From: Acidobacteriaceae bacterium | GTDB taxonomy: Bacteria > Acidobacteriota > Terriglobia > Terriglobales > Acidobacteriaceae | Length of the DNA: 64,000 nt | Reading direction: 5' to 3' | Assembly (NCBI GenBank): GCA_003165075.1 | Contig: PLSM01000108.1 | Span: 1 to 64,000 of the forward strand | In this document: in pieces, positions 27,335 to 37,835 of the stretch | Position numbering within the stretch: position 1 is the first letter of the stretch | Layout: the number at the start of each line of letters is the position of its first letter | Program-made: the position numbers and the translations under genes | Notes under the pieces: generated by a model | Told to the model about the DNA's origin: nothing | The model's input: only the letters and a program-made list of their open reading frames with translations | Databases searched by the model: none

Positions 27335-28894
27335 ATGGAAGTTCGTATGCAGATGGTGTGTGCGCTTGTTGCAATGGGGCTGATTCTAGGGCTCTCCCAG
27401 GCTGCGCACGCTGACTCGTTGACGGTGAAGACCGCGCAGGGCAAGGTGCTCGGCAAGACCATCAGCGACGGCAAGGTCCGTGCGTTTATGGGTCTGCCGT
27501 ATGCTGCGCCCCCGGTGGGGGAGATGCGCTGGAAGGCGCCCGCGCCGCCGGCGAAATGGAAAGGCAAGCGGGATGCGACCCAGTACGGCGCCCGCTGCGT
27601 CCAGGCCCGCGTGTTTGACGACATGGTCTTCCAGGACAGCGGGCCGAGCGAAGACTGCCTCTTTCTGAACGTCTATACTCCGGCCGGCGCCGGCAACAAG
27701 AGCAAACTCCCGGTCATGTTCTGGATTCATGGCGGAGGTTATACGGGTGGAGCCAGTTCTGAGCCGCGCCATAACGGCGACTTCCTGCCCACCAAGGGCG
27801 TCGTGCTGGTTACCATCAACTACCGCCTCGGTGTTTTTGGCTTTCTGGCGACTGATGACCTGGCCAAAGAGTCCGATGGTGCAGCAGGGAACTACGGCCT
27901 GTCCGACATGGTGGCCGCGCTCCGCTGGGTCAATGCAAACATTGGGAATTTCGGCGGCGATCCCGGTAACGTGACGATCTTTGGCGAGAGCGCCGGGTCG
28001 TTTGCGGTGAGCACGCTGATGGCGTCGCCGCTGGCCAGGGGGCTGTTCCACAAGGCCATTGGCGAGAGCGGTGCGGCGTTTGGCCGCGGTCTGGGTGGTG
28101 AGACGCTCGCCGAACGGGAGAAGGCTGATGGCGCGTGGGTCGCTTCGCTCGGGGTCAACTCGCTCCAGGAACTGCGCGCGTTACCTGCAGACAAGATCCT
28201 CGAAGCTGCCAAGAGCAGGGGTGACATGGGGTTTTCCCCTGTCGTGGATGGGCAATTGCTGACCGAACCCGTAGCCGACACTTATGCGGCGGGCAAGCAG
28301 GCCCATGTGCCGCTTCTCGCCGGCTGGAACCGCGACGAGGGATCCTTTTTGGCCAACGGCATGACAGCGGAAAAGTGGAAGGACTTCGCTGCATCGTTGT
28401 TCGACACTCGTGCAGATGAGTTCCTCAAGCTTTACCCGGGCGAGACCGATGACCAGACCGCGCGCTCGGCGGCCGACTACGGCGGTGACTCGTTCATCGC
28501 TTTTGGCACCTGGAAGTGGATCGAGGCGCACCGCAAGACCGGCGAGTCGCCGGTCTACCGTTATCACTTTGAGTGGGCAGCGCCTCCCAGCAAGTTCCAT
28601 CAAGGCTCATTCGCCTTTCACTCCGACGACATCGAGTACGTCTTCGGCACGTTGGCCACAAGGCCCGGCGCCGTGTGGCGCCCTGAGGACTGGAAGTTAA
28701 GCGAGCAGATGATGAGCTATTGGACCAATTTCGCCAGGACCGGCGATCCCAACGGGCAAGGCCTGCCCGAGTGGCCGAAATACGGCGAAGGCGACTCTAT
28801 CATTCACCTGGACAGCACAATCACCTCGGGTCCGGATACGCTGCGGCCGCGGTATGAGTTCCTGTCAAAGGGAATGCCGCCCATGCGCCCGTAG
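27335..28894 (+). CDS. Exported type-B carboxylesterase
   Basis: 519 aa from ATG 27335 (GGAGG eight bases upstream); the ORF track entry begins out of frame inside lysA. Signal peptide (MVCALVAMGLILGLSQAAHA). The carboxylesterase type-B fold is clear: FMGLPYAAPPVG, EDCLFLNVYTP, oxyanion FWIHGGGYTGGA, nucleophile IFGESAGSFA and the C-terminal catalytic His in SFAFHSDDIEYVF. It likely hydrolyses esters in the periplasm or outside the cell. A strong hairpin terminator lies just downstream. Confidence 0.9.
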   Translation: MEVRMQMVCALVAMGLILGLSQAAHADSLTVKTAQGKVLGKTISDGKVRAFMGLPYAAPPVGEMRWKAPAPPAKWKGKRDATQYGARCVQARVFDDMVFQDSGPSEDCLFLNVYTPAGAGNKSKLPVMFWIHGGGYTGGASSEPRHNGDFLPTKGVVLVTINYRLGVFGFLATDDLAKESDGAAGNYGLSDMVAALRWVNANIGNFGGDPGNVTIFGESAGSFAVSTLMASPLARGLFHKAIGESGAAFGRGLGGETLAEREKADGAWVASLGVNSLQELRALPADKILEAAKSRGDMGFSPVVDGQLLTEPVADTYAAGKQAHVPLLAGWNRDEGSFLANGMTAEKWKDFAASLFDTRADEFLKLYPGETDDQTARSAADYGGDSFIAFGTWKWIEAHRKTGESPVYRYHFEWAAPPSKFHQGSFAFHSDDIEYVFGTLATRPGAVWRPEDWKLSEQMMSYWTNFARTGDPNGQGLPEWPKYGEGDSIIHLDSTITSGPDTLRPRYEFLSKGMPPMRP

Positions 28895-28920
28895 AATGGC
28901 GCGTGGATCCTTCACACGAT

Positions 28921-28950
28921 AGAAAGGGCCGCCTTCGAGCGGCCCTTTCT
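28921..28950. terminator. Bidirectional hairpin terminator
   Basis: AGAAAGGGCCGC and GCGGCCCTTTCT form a 12-bp stem with the loop CTTCGA. It lies between the convergent carboxylesterase and peptidoglycan-binding genes and can serve both strands. Only short T-rich flanks are present. Confidence 0.75.
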
Positions 28951-28976
28951 GCTTCTCACAAATATCGAAGAATGTC

Positions 28977-29453
28977 CTAACGATTGATGCCGGAAGCCGC
29001 GGCAAAACCGGCAGCCTGCGTCGAAGTAGCGGCACTTGTTAGCGGAGGCGGTTCGTTGAACGACGTCTCCTTGCCGTTGATGGCGCCAGAGTAGTCGGGG
29101 CCAAGGCCCAGCTTTTTCAGGGCGCGCGAGTCGGGCATTAGCTTGGTCTGCCAGCCCTGATCGGCCTGGTACTTCTGCATTGCGGCCTCGGTGGTGGAGT
29201 CCCACGCGCCAGTTGGCTCACCAGAGAGATAGTGCTCGCGGATGAGCGCCTGCTGAATCTCGGTCACCCGGGCCGGTTCAATGGACTGTTGGCCGTGCAA
29301 GCGATGCGACTGCTTGACTGCCTTCTTATGGGTCTTATGTGAATGGCTGCTGGCCGAAAGCCGATGTGCGTTTGCGGCGTAGGCTGGTAACGCTGCCAAT
29401 GCCGCCGACAACACAAACGCCAGACTGGCTCGAAATGAAAGCACGCTGGTCAC
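28977..29453 (-). CDS. Exported peptidoglycan-binding-domain protein
   Basis: 158 aa. Signal peptide (ASLAFVLSAALAALPAYA), then a His/Lys-rich linker (SSHSHKTHKKAVKQSHR). A PG_binding_1 repeat follows (VTEIQQALIREHYLSGEPTG, then STTEAAMQKYQADQGW), a three-helix fold that binds cell-wall peptidoglycan. The C-terminus is low-complexity. No catalytic domain is attached, so it may be a wall-anchoring or structural protein. Confidence 0.8.
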   Translation of the reverse strand: MTSVLSFRASLAFVLSAALAALPAYAANAHRLSASSHSHKTHKKAVKQSHRLHGQQSIEPARVTEIQQALIREHYLSGEPTGAWDSTTEAAMQKYQADQGWQTKLMPDSRALKKLGLGPDYSGAINGKETSFNEPPPLTSAATSTQAAGFAAASGINR

Positions 29454-29706
29454 CCTCCGCCACTAGATTCCAGGACTGTTCTGTCCATTCTAATGGACCC
29501 CAATGCAATATGACAACGAATTGCTGCCCGAAAATGGCGCGATCAAGGCCAATCCCGAGATGAGCGGCTGCCAAACCACCGGTCATTTCAACGCCGATTC
29601 GGCGCCGGCTTTGTCGCAGGGCGGCTAACCATGAAGGCCGCGCCGCCTTGCGATCTGTCCCAGTCCGGGGCGGTTCGATTCTCGCTCCGAACTCGGTTGT
29701 GGACTA

Positions 29707-31350
<1,644 letters not shown>

Positions 31351-31592
31351 ACGTTCGATGACCTCGTTTGATCACCAGCCCCAAGGGCTGGAATGTTCAA
31401 TGCAGCGTCTATCAGTATATCCAGTCGCGGCCACTCCCGTCCGGCTGCTTCGTAGCCTGCACAGGGACATCGGTCCACAGCCCAAATGCTGTGGGGAACC
31501 AGCCGCTGGACAAGGCAATCCACAAACTGTTCCTTATGTTTAGACGCAAATGCGCGCAAAAGAGTCCAAAATTCTCCGTGCTACCATCCGGC

Positions 31593-33083
31593 ATGGATTC
31601 TTTGCGGAAGTGTTGTGCATTGATAGTGATCGGGGTGTTGGCGTCAGGCATGGGAACAAGATGTTCTACTGCACAGAATGCCCCGGCGTCTCCTCAGTCC
31701 ACGATTCTGGACCGGCTGCTGGCTGGCGGCAAGAGCGCCTGGACGCCGGAACAGATTGAGGCGATGGAACGGTTGCGTGACGCAGCGCTCAAAAATCCCT
31801 ATGCGCTGGACGAACTGCGCCACCTGACCGACAACATAGGGCCGCGTTTGAGTGGCTCTCCGCAGGCACAGCAGGCCGTGGACTACATTGCCCAGGAAAT
31901 GCGGGCTCTGGGCGCGGAGGTGACGCTGGAGAAGGCCATGGTGCCGCACTGGGTGCGCGGGGTGGAAACGGCAGAGGTGGTTTCATGGCCCGGCCAGGCA
32001 CCCGGCGCTTCGCAGAAGGTTGTGCTGACAGCGCTGGGCGGCAGCGTGGCGACTCCTGCGGAGGGACTCACCGCGGAGGTGGTGGTGGTGGATGACTGGC
32101 AACAACTCCACGCGCTGCCGGCCGGCACGGTGAAGGGTAAGATCCTGCTCTTCAACCATAAGTTCGATAAGGAACTGGCCGCCGAAGGCCACGGCGGCGA
32201 GGCTTATGGAGGCGGGGTGGTTTATCGCGGCGAAGGGCCGTCCGCGGGGGCGGCGCTGGGTGCGGTCGCCGTGCTGGTACGCTCGGTGGGCGGCGCGGAC
32301 TACCGCCTTCCGCATACCGGCCTCACCGATTATGCGCCGGACGTGGCAAAGATCCCGGCAGCCGCGGTGGCGGCGGAGGATGCGGACCTGCTGAAGGACC
32401 TGGCCGGGCAGGGGCCGGTGACGCTGCACCTGACGCTGACCCCGCAAACACTGCCCTATGCCCAGAGCTACAACGTAATTGCGGACTGGAAGGGAAGCGA
32501 GCATCCTGAGCAACTGGTGGTCGTCTCAGGCCACCTGGATTCCTGGGATCTGGGCACGGGAGCCATCGACGACGGCGCGGGAGTGACGGTCTCGATGCAG
32601 GCGATTCACCTGCTGAAAGTACTGGGGATCCATCCCCGGCGGACAGTGCGGTTCATTGCATGGATGAGCGAGGAAGAAGGGTCCGAAGGGGCGGCAGCCT
32701 ACATCGCCGAGCACGGCACGGAGGCAGCCAACCACATCGGGGCCATTGAGAGCGACCTTGGCGCGGATCATCCCACCGGCATCTACTGCGCCGGCAGACA
32801 TGACCTGAGCCAGTGGCTGCGGCCGGTGGGCCAGGTACTGGATGCCATCGGCGCCGGAGGCCTGGTGGATGCAGGGGGCACGGGCGAGGATATCTCCGGC
32901 CTTACGGAAAAGGGCGTGCCCAGCTTCGCGCCGGTGCAGGACAGCCGCTTCTACTTCAACTACCACCACACCGCGGCAGACACCTTCGACAAAGTAGACC
33001 CAAGGCACTTGAATGAGAATGCCGCGGTGATGGCAGTCCTGGCCTACGCGCTTGCGGACTCAGCGGAGCCGGCGCCGCGGTAG
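31593..33083 (+). CDS. Exported M28-family metallopeptidase
   Basis: 496 aa from ATG 31593; the ORF track start is about 75 codons too early. The N-terminal signal is IVIGVLASGMGTRCSTAQ. A PA-like insert spans about residues 120-240. The M28 zinc site is visible: His and Asp in SGHLDSWDLGTGAIDDGAG, the catalytic Glu pair in MSEEEGSEG, Asp in IESDLGADHP and a C-terminal His in NYHHTAADTFD. It is probably a two-zinc aminopeptidase or dipeptidase in the periplasm. Confidence 0.9.
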   Translation: MDSLRKCCALIVIGVLASGMGTRCSTAQNAPASPQSTILDRLLAGGKSAWTPEQIEAMERLRDAALKNPYALDELRHLTDNIGPRLSGSPQAQQAVDYIAQEMRALGAEVTLEKAMVPHWVRGVETAEVVSWPGQAPGASQKVVLTALGGSVATPAEGLTAEVVVVDDWQQLHALPAGTVKGKILLFNHKFDKELAAEGHGGEAYGGGVVYRGEGPSAGAALGAVAVLVRSVGGADYRLPHTGLTDYAPDVAKIPAAAVAAEDADLLKDLAGQGPVTLHLTLTPQTLPYAQSYNVIADWKGSEHPEQLVVVSGHLDSWDLGTGAIDDGAGVTVSMQAIHLLKVLGIHPRRTVRFIAWMSEEEGSEGAAAYIAEHGTEAANHIGAIESDLGADHPTGIYCAGRHDLSQWLRPVGQVLDAIGAGGLVDAGGTGEDISGLTEKGVPSFAPVQDSRFYFNYHHTAADTFDKVDPRHLNENAAVMAVLAYALADSAEPAPR

Positions 33084-33119
33084 TAGTCGAACAGAGATCA
33101 AGGCGTCGGAGAGCCGTGC

Positions 33120-33704
33120 CTAGTTGGAAATCACCATCCGAGACGTGCTGCTGATGTTCAGCGTCGTTATCTTCCAGTAAGGGATACTTAGCGGGAAGGC
33201 GTACGTCACCTGCACCTGCACCGCATTTTTCGGGACGTTGCAAATGCCCGAGGTGCATTGTGACCATGTGGCCGGAGGTGGGGTTGGGGTCCACCAGGTT
33301 GTGTTCACGGTCATGTGAGCCGTTGAATTGATGCCGGGGTAGCCTAGATCCTGCACATAGGTCTGAATCTGGGCTGCGGTTGCATTGCAGTTCGTCAGTA
33401 CCGAGCAGGACGAACCGCGGACAACGGCATACCGGGTACCCTCCCGGGCAGCATCGGCGATGTAGTGAAAGGTATAGAGCGCAAGGGACATTTCAATGAT
33501 TCCAAACAGCATGGCAAGCAGGAGAGTAAGGGACAGTGCCATCTCGACCATCGTTGCGCCATCCTCGCCGTGAACTCCCCGGCGACCCTGCGAAAGTCCT
33601 TTGTTGTCGCCGGTCTCCCGTGCAACAACGAGACGACTGAGACCTCGACGCAACCTGAGTGTCGTCTTAGCTTCCCCCAGGCTTGCGTTCTTCAGGTGCA
33701 TCAC
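33120..33704 (-). CDS. TadE-like pilus assembly protein
   Basis: 194 aa. The TadE motif is clear: GATMVEMALSLTLLLAMLFGIIEMSLALY (seen here as GATMVEMALSL followed by one membrane helix), then HYIADAAREGTRYAVVRG. TadE-type proteins are pseudopilin-like components of the tight-adherence Flp pilus. It starts four bases inside the preceding TadE-like gene (ATGA) and is the last gene of the TadG-TadE-TadE operon. The N-terminal 45 residues are basic; an internal start near the membrane segment cannot be excluded. Confidence 0.85.
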   Translation of the reverse strand: MMHLKNASLGEAKTTLRLRRGLSRLVVARETGDNKGLSQGRRGVHGEDGATMVEMALSLTLLLAMLFGIIEMSLALYTFHYIADAAREGTRYAVVRGSSCSVLTNCNATAAQIQTYVQDLGYPGINSTAHMTVNTTWWTPTPPPATWSQCTSGICNVPKNAVQVQVTYAFPLSIPYWKITTLNISSTSRMVISN

Positions 33705-34201
33705 TGCAGGACCTTCTGGACCGCCTGTCCGCGAAGCGTGAATGTTGATGGAATCCCCGGCAAGTGAATCAAGGGATCGACGGTAGCTTGCGTCTTCACC
33801 GTAAGGATCGTCTCAATGCTCACCCCTGGACTGCAGTCCGTTGACAGGCAAGTCGAAGCGCTCCCATCTGAGCAAATGCAGGATTTCGAAGCGGTCGCGA
33901 TCAGCAGTCCCGATGCCAGATCGGGTGCATCATTTTGGGCTGCCGCCTGTATGCCGGCTGTGTCCGCAGCCTCGATGGGGCTCTGCGCACCATATTGAAC
34001 ACCTGCCATGGCCGCGTTTGACACCTCGATGCTCGCATAGGACACCCTGGCAAATTCCGCTGCTGCCACCAGGAGCAGCACCAAGGCCGGAAGAGTAAGC
34101 GCAAGTTCCACGAGCGCCTGCCCTTTCTCCTCTTTAATTCTGTCGCATAGATGCAAAACGGAGTGCTCCCTGTTGCGATTACGGGCCCTAGAAATTTGCA
34201 T
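33701..34201 (-). CDS. TadE-like pilus assembly protein
   Basis: 166 aa. GQALVELALTLPALVLLLVA is the TadE N-terminal signature and membrane helix. It continues EFARVSYASIEVSNAAMAGVQYGAQS, typical of minor pilins. It starts two bases after the TadG stop, implying coupling. Four cysteines (CICSDGSASTCLSTDC) may form disulfides in the periplasm. Confidence 0.85.
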   Translation of the reverse strand: MQISRARNRNREHSVLHLCDRIKEEKGQALVELALTLPALVLLLVAAAEFARVSYASIEVSNAAMAGVQYGAQSPIEAADTAGIQAAAQNDAPDLASGLLIATASKSCICSDGSASTCLSTDCSPGVSIETILTVKTQATVDPLIHLPGIPSTFTLRGQAVQKVLQ

Positions 34202-34203
34202 GG

Positions 34204-35541
34204 TTACTCCACCATCGCGAGTTTTCCGAGCACGGAATTGGGGTTGGTCACTACGGCGTAATTTGTATCCGTGATACTTCCGCTTCCGGTAAGGCTAAGG
34301 GAATCCACGATGATATCCAAGGACACTGTCATACTGCCAGACCCGGTCAAAGTCATGGCCGCTCCGGGGGCATAAACGATGCCTTGAATGATCGCGCTGC
34401 CGGAACCGGTGAGTGACACCGCCTGGGTGTCACCCGGTGGCTGGTAAATCAGAACGCCGTTATACGGTCCTGAAGTCGGCGCTGTTAGGTCCTCGCTGCC
34501 ACTTCCAGTGATAGTGCTGCCGCCTTCCGTGTAGAAGCTGACGCTTGTCCCAGTGAGAGCGCCCGACCCGGTTAGGCCAAGGTTGCCGCCGACAATATAT
34601 TCCCCCGAGCCAAGCGTCAGCGATCCGCTCCCGGTGGTGGTAAAGTTTCCGCTGATCGTGTAATTCCCAGCCCCAAGAATCAGCGATCCGCTCCCGGTAT
34701 TGCTGAGATTCCCGTTGATGATGTAGTTCCCGGGGGTAAGCGTCAGCGTCCCGCTTCCGCTATTGGAAATTGAGGTATAGGTTCCCGGCCCGATCGAATT
34801 ATTCGTGGAGCCACTGAAACTCGGGTTGCAATTTGACGAGCAGGTCCCCGTTGGAATGGCCGGCGGCGTCAGATTAAGGGGGTTGGCCGCAGGGGCCATT
34901 CCAGTTACCGGTGTAGGATTGATACTTCCCGACCCGGTTTCGCTGTAGTTGCCGGCAACGCCGATGGACAGGGCGCTTATCGAGCCGCTTCCTGTCAGCT
35001 TCAGTGCATTCGAAGCGCTGGAGTCGTCGTAAATTTTACACATACTTGCTGTCAGGGCCCCGGACCCGGTCAAGGAGACATCTGATCCTGATCTGGCCAG
35101 CGTCCAAATGCACCCAGCACCGCTGCCGGAGCCGGCCACCGCTCGGGAGCCTACCGTGGTGGAAGTTTTGCCGGACAGCATTCCCATAAAAAAGGTCGAA
35201 TTCGGCTGGGTGACGACAGCCTCAACGAAACCGTCGAATCCGGCATAGTTTCCGTACTTTGGAGGGATGTTGATTGCAACCACGGCTCCGCCAGTCCCGT
35301 TCGTCACTCCGTTCGCGCTAGCGGCCGCCGCGCCGGCTGTCTGAGCCGACGAAACTGAACTGTTGTACTTGTAATCCAGCGCCCCGGCAACGGCGGCGGC
35401 GTCGGCCGCAATCTGCGCGTTGCGCTTGGCGCGGAAGAGAATTCCAACATCAATGGCCAACGCTAAAAAACCCAGCAGCAGAGTCATAGAAAGAAGAGTA
35501 AATACGATCACTTGCCCGCATTCTTCGTCTCGCACTGTCAT
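34204..35541 (-). CDS. TadG-like protein with a GSGS-repeat region
   Basis: 445 aa. The N-terminal Tad/TadG region is standard: GQVIVFTLLSMTLLLGFLALAIDVG then RAKRNAQIAADAAAVAGAL. From residue 150 to the end the protein is an imperfect repeat built on 'LTGSGS' followed by short beta strands (GTLTLTPGNYIINGNLSNT, GSLTLGSGEYIVGGNL). That pattern suggests a beta-solenoid or other stacked surface domain. It lacks a C-terminal VWA domain. First gene of the operon; other tad genes (ATPase, CpaB) are not in the window. Confidence 0.82.
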   Translation of the reverse strand: MTVRDEECGQVIVFTLLSMTLLLGFLALAIDVGILFRAKRNAQIAADAAAVAGALDYKYNSSVSSAQTAGAAAASANGVTNGTGGAVVAINIPPKYGNYAGFDGFVEAVVTQPNSTFFMGMLSGKTSTTVGSRAVAGSGSGAGCIWTLARSGSDVSLTGSGALTASMCKIYDDSSASNALKLTGSGSISALSIGVAGNYSETGSGSINPTPVTGMAPAANPLNLTPPAIPTGTCSSNCNPSFSGSTNNSIGPGTYTSISNSGSGTLTLTPGNYIINGNLSNTGSGSLILGAGNYTISGNFTTTGSGSLTLGSGEYIVGGNLGLTGSGALTGTSVSFYTEGGSTITGSGSEDLTAPTSGPYNGVLIYQPPGDTQAVSLTGSGSAIIQGIVYAPGAAMTLTGSGSMTVSLDIIVDSLSLTGSGSITDTNYAVVTNPNSVLGKLAMVE

Positions 35542-36069
35542 GCCTTCTCCAAATTGTGCCGTTGTCTTGTGGATTGACGTATCGACCCCTACTTAACAGA
35601 GTCTGCGAGTCACTAGGCTAGGCCCGCGAGGGCGATGTGCACCCGAGTTTCCATCCTCTCGCTTCATCGGGCAAAAGTACATGGAACAAAAGGGTAAAAT
35701 CGAGGAATCTTTAGTAATGTGTAGTCGGTGCCCTGAGATGTACCTGGAACCAGAATCCAGCGACCGCAAAGTTCACTCCGGCGATTCTGGTAGCGGCCAA
35801 AACTCTGTGTCGATGAGTTTCACTGAGATGGGAAGGACTTAAGACACCACATTGCCGTATCGCCGCCTGCTGAAGAGCAGACCGGGGAACTGCACGTCGC
35901 CCCGGCGTCTAGGCTAACTTGCCACCGTTTACCGCCGACCACGCGGGCAGCGCAATAAAAAACCTCAGAAAGCCTCATTTCATTCAGGATTGCCACTTCG
36001 AAATCAAAGGGCGAAACGCCGGATGGCAGATAGCGCGTATCAGGCAAAGTCTGCCGCTTGATTCTCTTA
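35542..36069. other. Intergenic region without recognisable genes
   Basis: About 530 bases upstream of TadG and downstream of the Sel1 remnant. I looked for a c-di-GMP riboswitch and other structured leaders because Tad clusters are often c-di-GMP controlled, and saw none. ORFs listed here are short and unsupported. Confidence 0.5.
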
Positions 36070-36566
36070 CTAACGAGCCACGACCGCATCTGGCTGGTCA
36101 TTTGCCGATGCGCTCACGCTGTCGCTTGCAACCGATGGATGGTCCGGCGCTGTGCCGTGACTATGCTCTGTAGCCATGCGATCCCATCGCATCGCCTCCG
36201 CTTCATCCCTGGCGACTCCCAAACCGTCGCGGTAAAGATGGTCGACTTTCTTCTGAGCTTCCGCAAGTCCCTGATCCGTGGCCATGCGAAAGAACTTCAG
36301 CGCTTCAGAGTAGTCCCTGGTGACGCCTAGTCCTTCAAAGTAGAATCGCCCAATTTCGTTCTGAGCCGGCGCATATCGCTGATCCGCGGCCACATGAAAC
36401 CACTTCAGCGCCTCTTGGTTGTCCCGGTCGGCCCCTAGCCGTTGGAATAAGACAGGCCAACATGGTATTGGGCGTCCGCCACCCCTTTGCGGTGCTTGCG
36501 CCTGCCTGTGCGGTTGCTGTCGCGACTGCGGCACGCTTCACTTCCAGTGCGCAGCAGGCTCTTCAC
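36070..36566 (-). pseudogene. Frameshifted Sel1-repeat protein
   Basis: The frame at 36070-36440 encodes Sel1-type helical repeats (EALKWFHVAADQRYAPAQNEIG, then RDYSEALKFFRMATDQGLAEAQ). Upstream the preceding repeat (GVADAQYHVGLSYSNG) is in another frame and ends at TAG. Adding one C at about 36438 (AACGGCTAGG to AACGGCCTAGG) would join YSNG to LGADRDNQEALKW, the canonical repeat spacing. A single-base deletion (or sequencing error) is therefore likely. A GTG at 36566 could be the original start. Sel1 proteins scaffold signalling complexes. Confidence 0.75.
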
Positions 36567-36728
36567 AAGACGGCTCGGATCTCACATTTGCATCGGCGAG
36601 ACTCCGTGCCAATTCTGATTGTTTCAGCGGCCTGCGGCCGACCGCTGTACTCTGAAAATTGCAGTGCCGGAAAACGCGGGGGGCGGTCCCTGCGTCCAAT
36701 GCGTAACAAGTCAAATTGAGGCGGGTTC

Positions 36729-37835
36729 ATGGCGTTCATTTCACTTTCCCCCCATGACTGGATGATCGGAATCTTTCTCTTCTGCGCCGTGGTGGTCTTC
36801 GGCAACGGAATCCACTACCTGGTGTTTCGCCTGGTGCGCAAAGACCTGGCGGCGCCGCGCCGGGAGAGGCTGGGGGTACGCAAATATCTGGCCAGGCCGG
36901 CGCGGGCGGTCTTCCTGACCATCGGGCTGCTGATTGTTCTTCCCCTTGTTCCCAAAGTTCCCGATCTGATTCGCGACCGGATCGAGCAGTATGCCGGCAT
37001 TGTGCTGGTGCTGCTGCTGGGCTGGTTGGCTATTGGCGGCGTGTATGTGTTCCAGGCGCTGATGCTTGGCCGGTTTGACGTGAAGGTGGCCGACAATCTG
37101 CGCGCCCGGCGAGTGCACACGCAGATGCTGTTCTTCCGGCGAATGCTGATCGGCCTGGTGGTGATCCTGGATAGCGGCGGGCTACTGTGGAGCCTCCATG
37201 ACGAGCGGCTGTGGAAGTACGGCACCGGGCTGCTGGCCTCTGCGGGCGTGGCTTCATTGTTGCTGGCGCTGGCGGCCAAGTCGACCGCGTCGAACCTGAT
37301 TGCCGGAATGCAGATTGCCCTGAGCGAGCCGATCCGCATCGACGATGTGGTGGTGCTGGAAGGGGAGTGGGGGCGGATTGAGGAGATTACCAGCACTTAC
37401 GTGGTGGTGAAGATATGGGACGAGCGAAGGTTGGTGGTGCCGCTGAGCTACTTCATCGAGCATCCCTTCCAGAACTGGACGCGCAAGAGAAGTGACATCC
37501 TGGGCACGGCATTCCTTTATGTGGACTATTCGGTGCCCGTCGAGCCGCTGCGTGAAGAGCTTGCGCGGGTGGTGCGCGATTCGCCGCTGTGGGACAAGCG
37601 GGTGTGCGTGTTGCAGGTAACCAACCTTACCGAGCGGACGATGGAGCTGCGCTGCCTGGTCAGTTCCATCGGCTCCGCGGAGAGCTTTGACCTGCGCTGC
37701 GTGGTGCGCGAGAAGATGATCGAGTTCCTGCGGGAGAACTACCCCAGCGCATTGCCAACTCTACGTTTCCAGATGCCGGAAGCTGGAGCGCGTGCCCTGG
37801 AGGCCGATGTCTTGCAGGCAAGCCGGCGGGACTAA
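36729..37835 (+). CDS. MscS-family mechanosensitive ion channel
   Basis: 368 aa. Four predicted membrane helices, then the MscS pore and beta domain. The conserved pore segment is ASAGVASLLLALAAKSTASNLIAG, followed by IRIDDVVVLEGEWGRIEEI and the beta-domain strand YVVVKIWDERRLVVPLSYF with FQNWTRK. Such channels release osmolytes after hypo-osmotic shock. The stop overlaps the end of the convergent amidohydrolase by four bases. Confidence 0.92.
   Translation: MAFISLSPHDWMIGIFLFCAVVVFGNGIHYLVFRLVRKDLAAPRRERLGVRKYLARPARAVFLTIGLLIVLPLVPKVPDLIRDRIEQYAGIVLVLLLGWLAIGGVYVFQALMLGRFDVKVADNLRARRVHTQMLFFRRMLIGLVVILDSGGLLWSLHDERLWKYGTGLLASAGVASLLLALAAKSTASNLIAGMQIALSEPIRIDDVVVLEGEWGRIEEITSTYVVVKIWDERRLVVPLSYFIEHPFQNWTRKRSDILGTAFLYVDYSVPVEPLREELARVVRDSPLWDKRVCVLQVTNLTERTMELRCLVSSIGSAESFDLRCVVREKMIEFLRENYPSALPTLRFQMPEAGARALEADVLQASRRD

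Noticed and set aside
35542-36069. Possible c-di-GMP riboswitch upstream of the Tad genes
   Set aside because: I could not find the GEMM core or a matching pair of stems on either strand.
35820-36101. 93-aa minus-strand ORF
   Set aside because: No recognisable domain, no ribosome-binding site, likely chance in GC-rich sequence.
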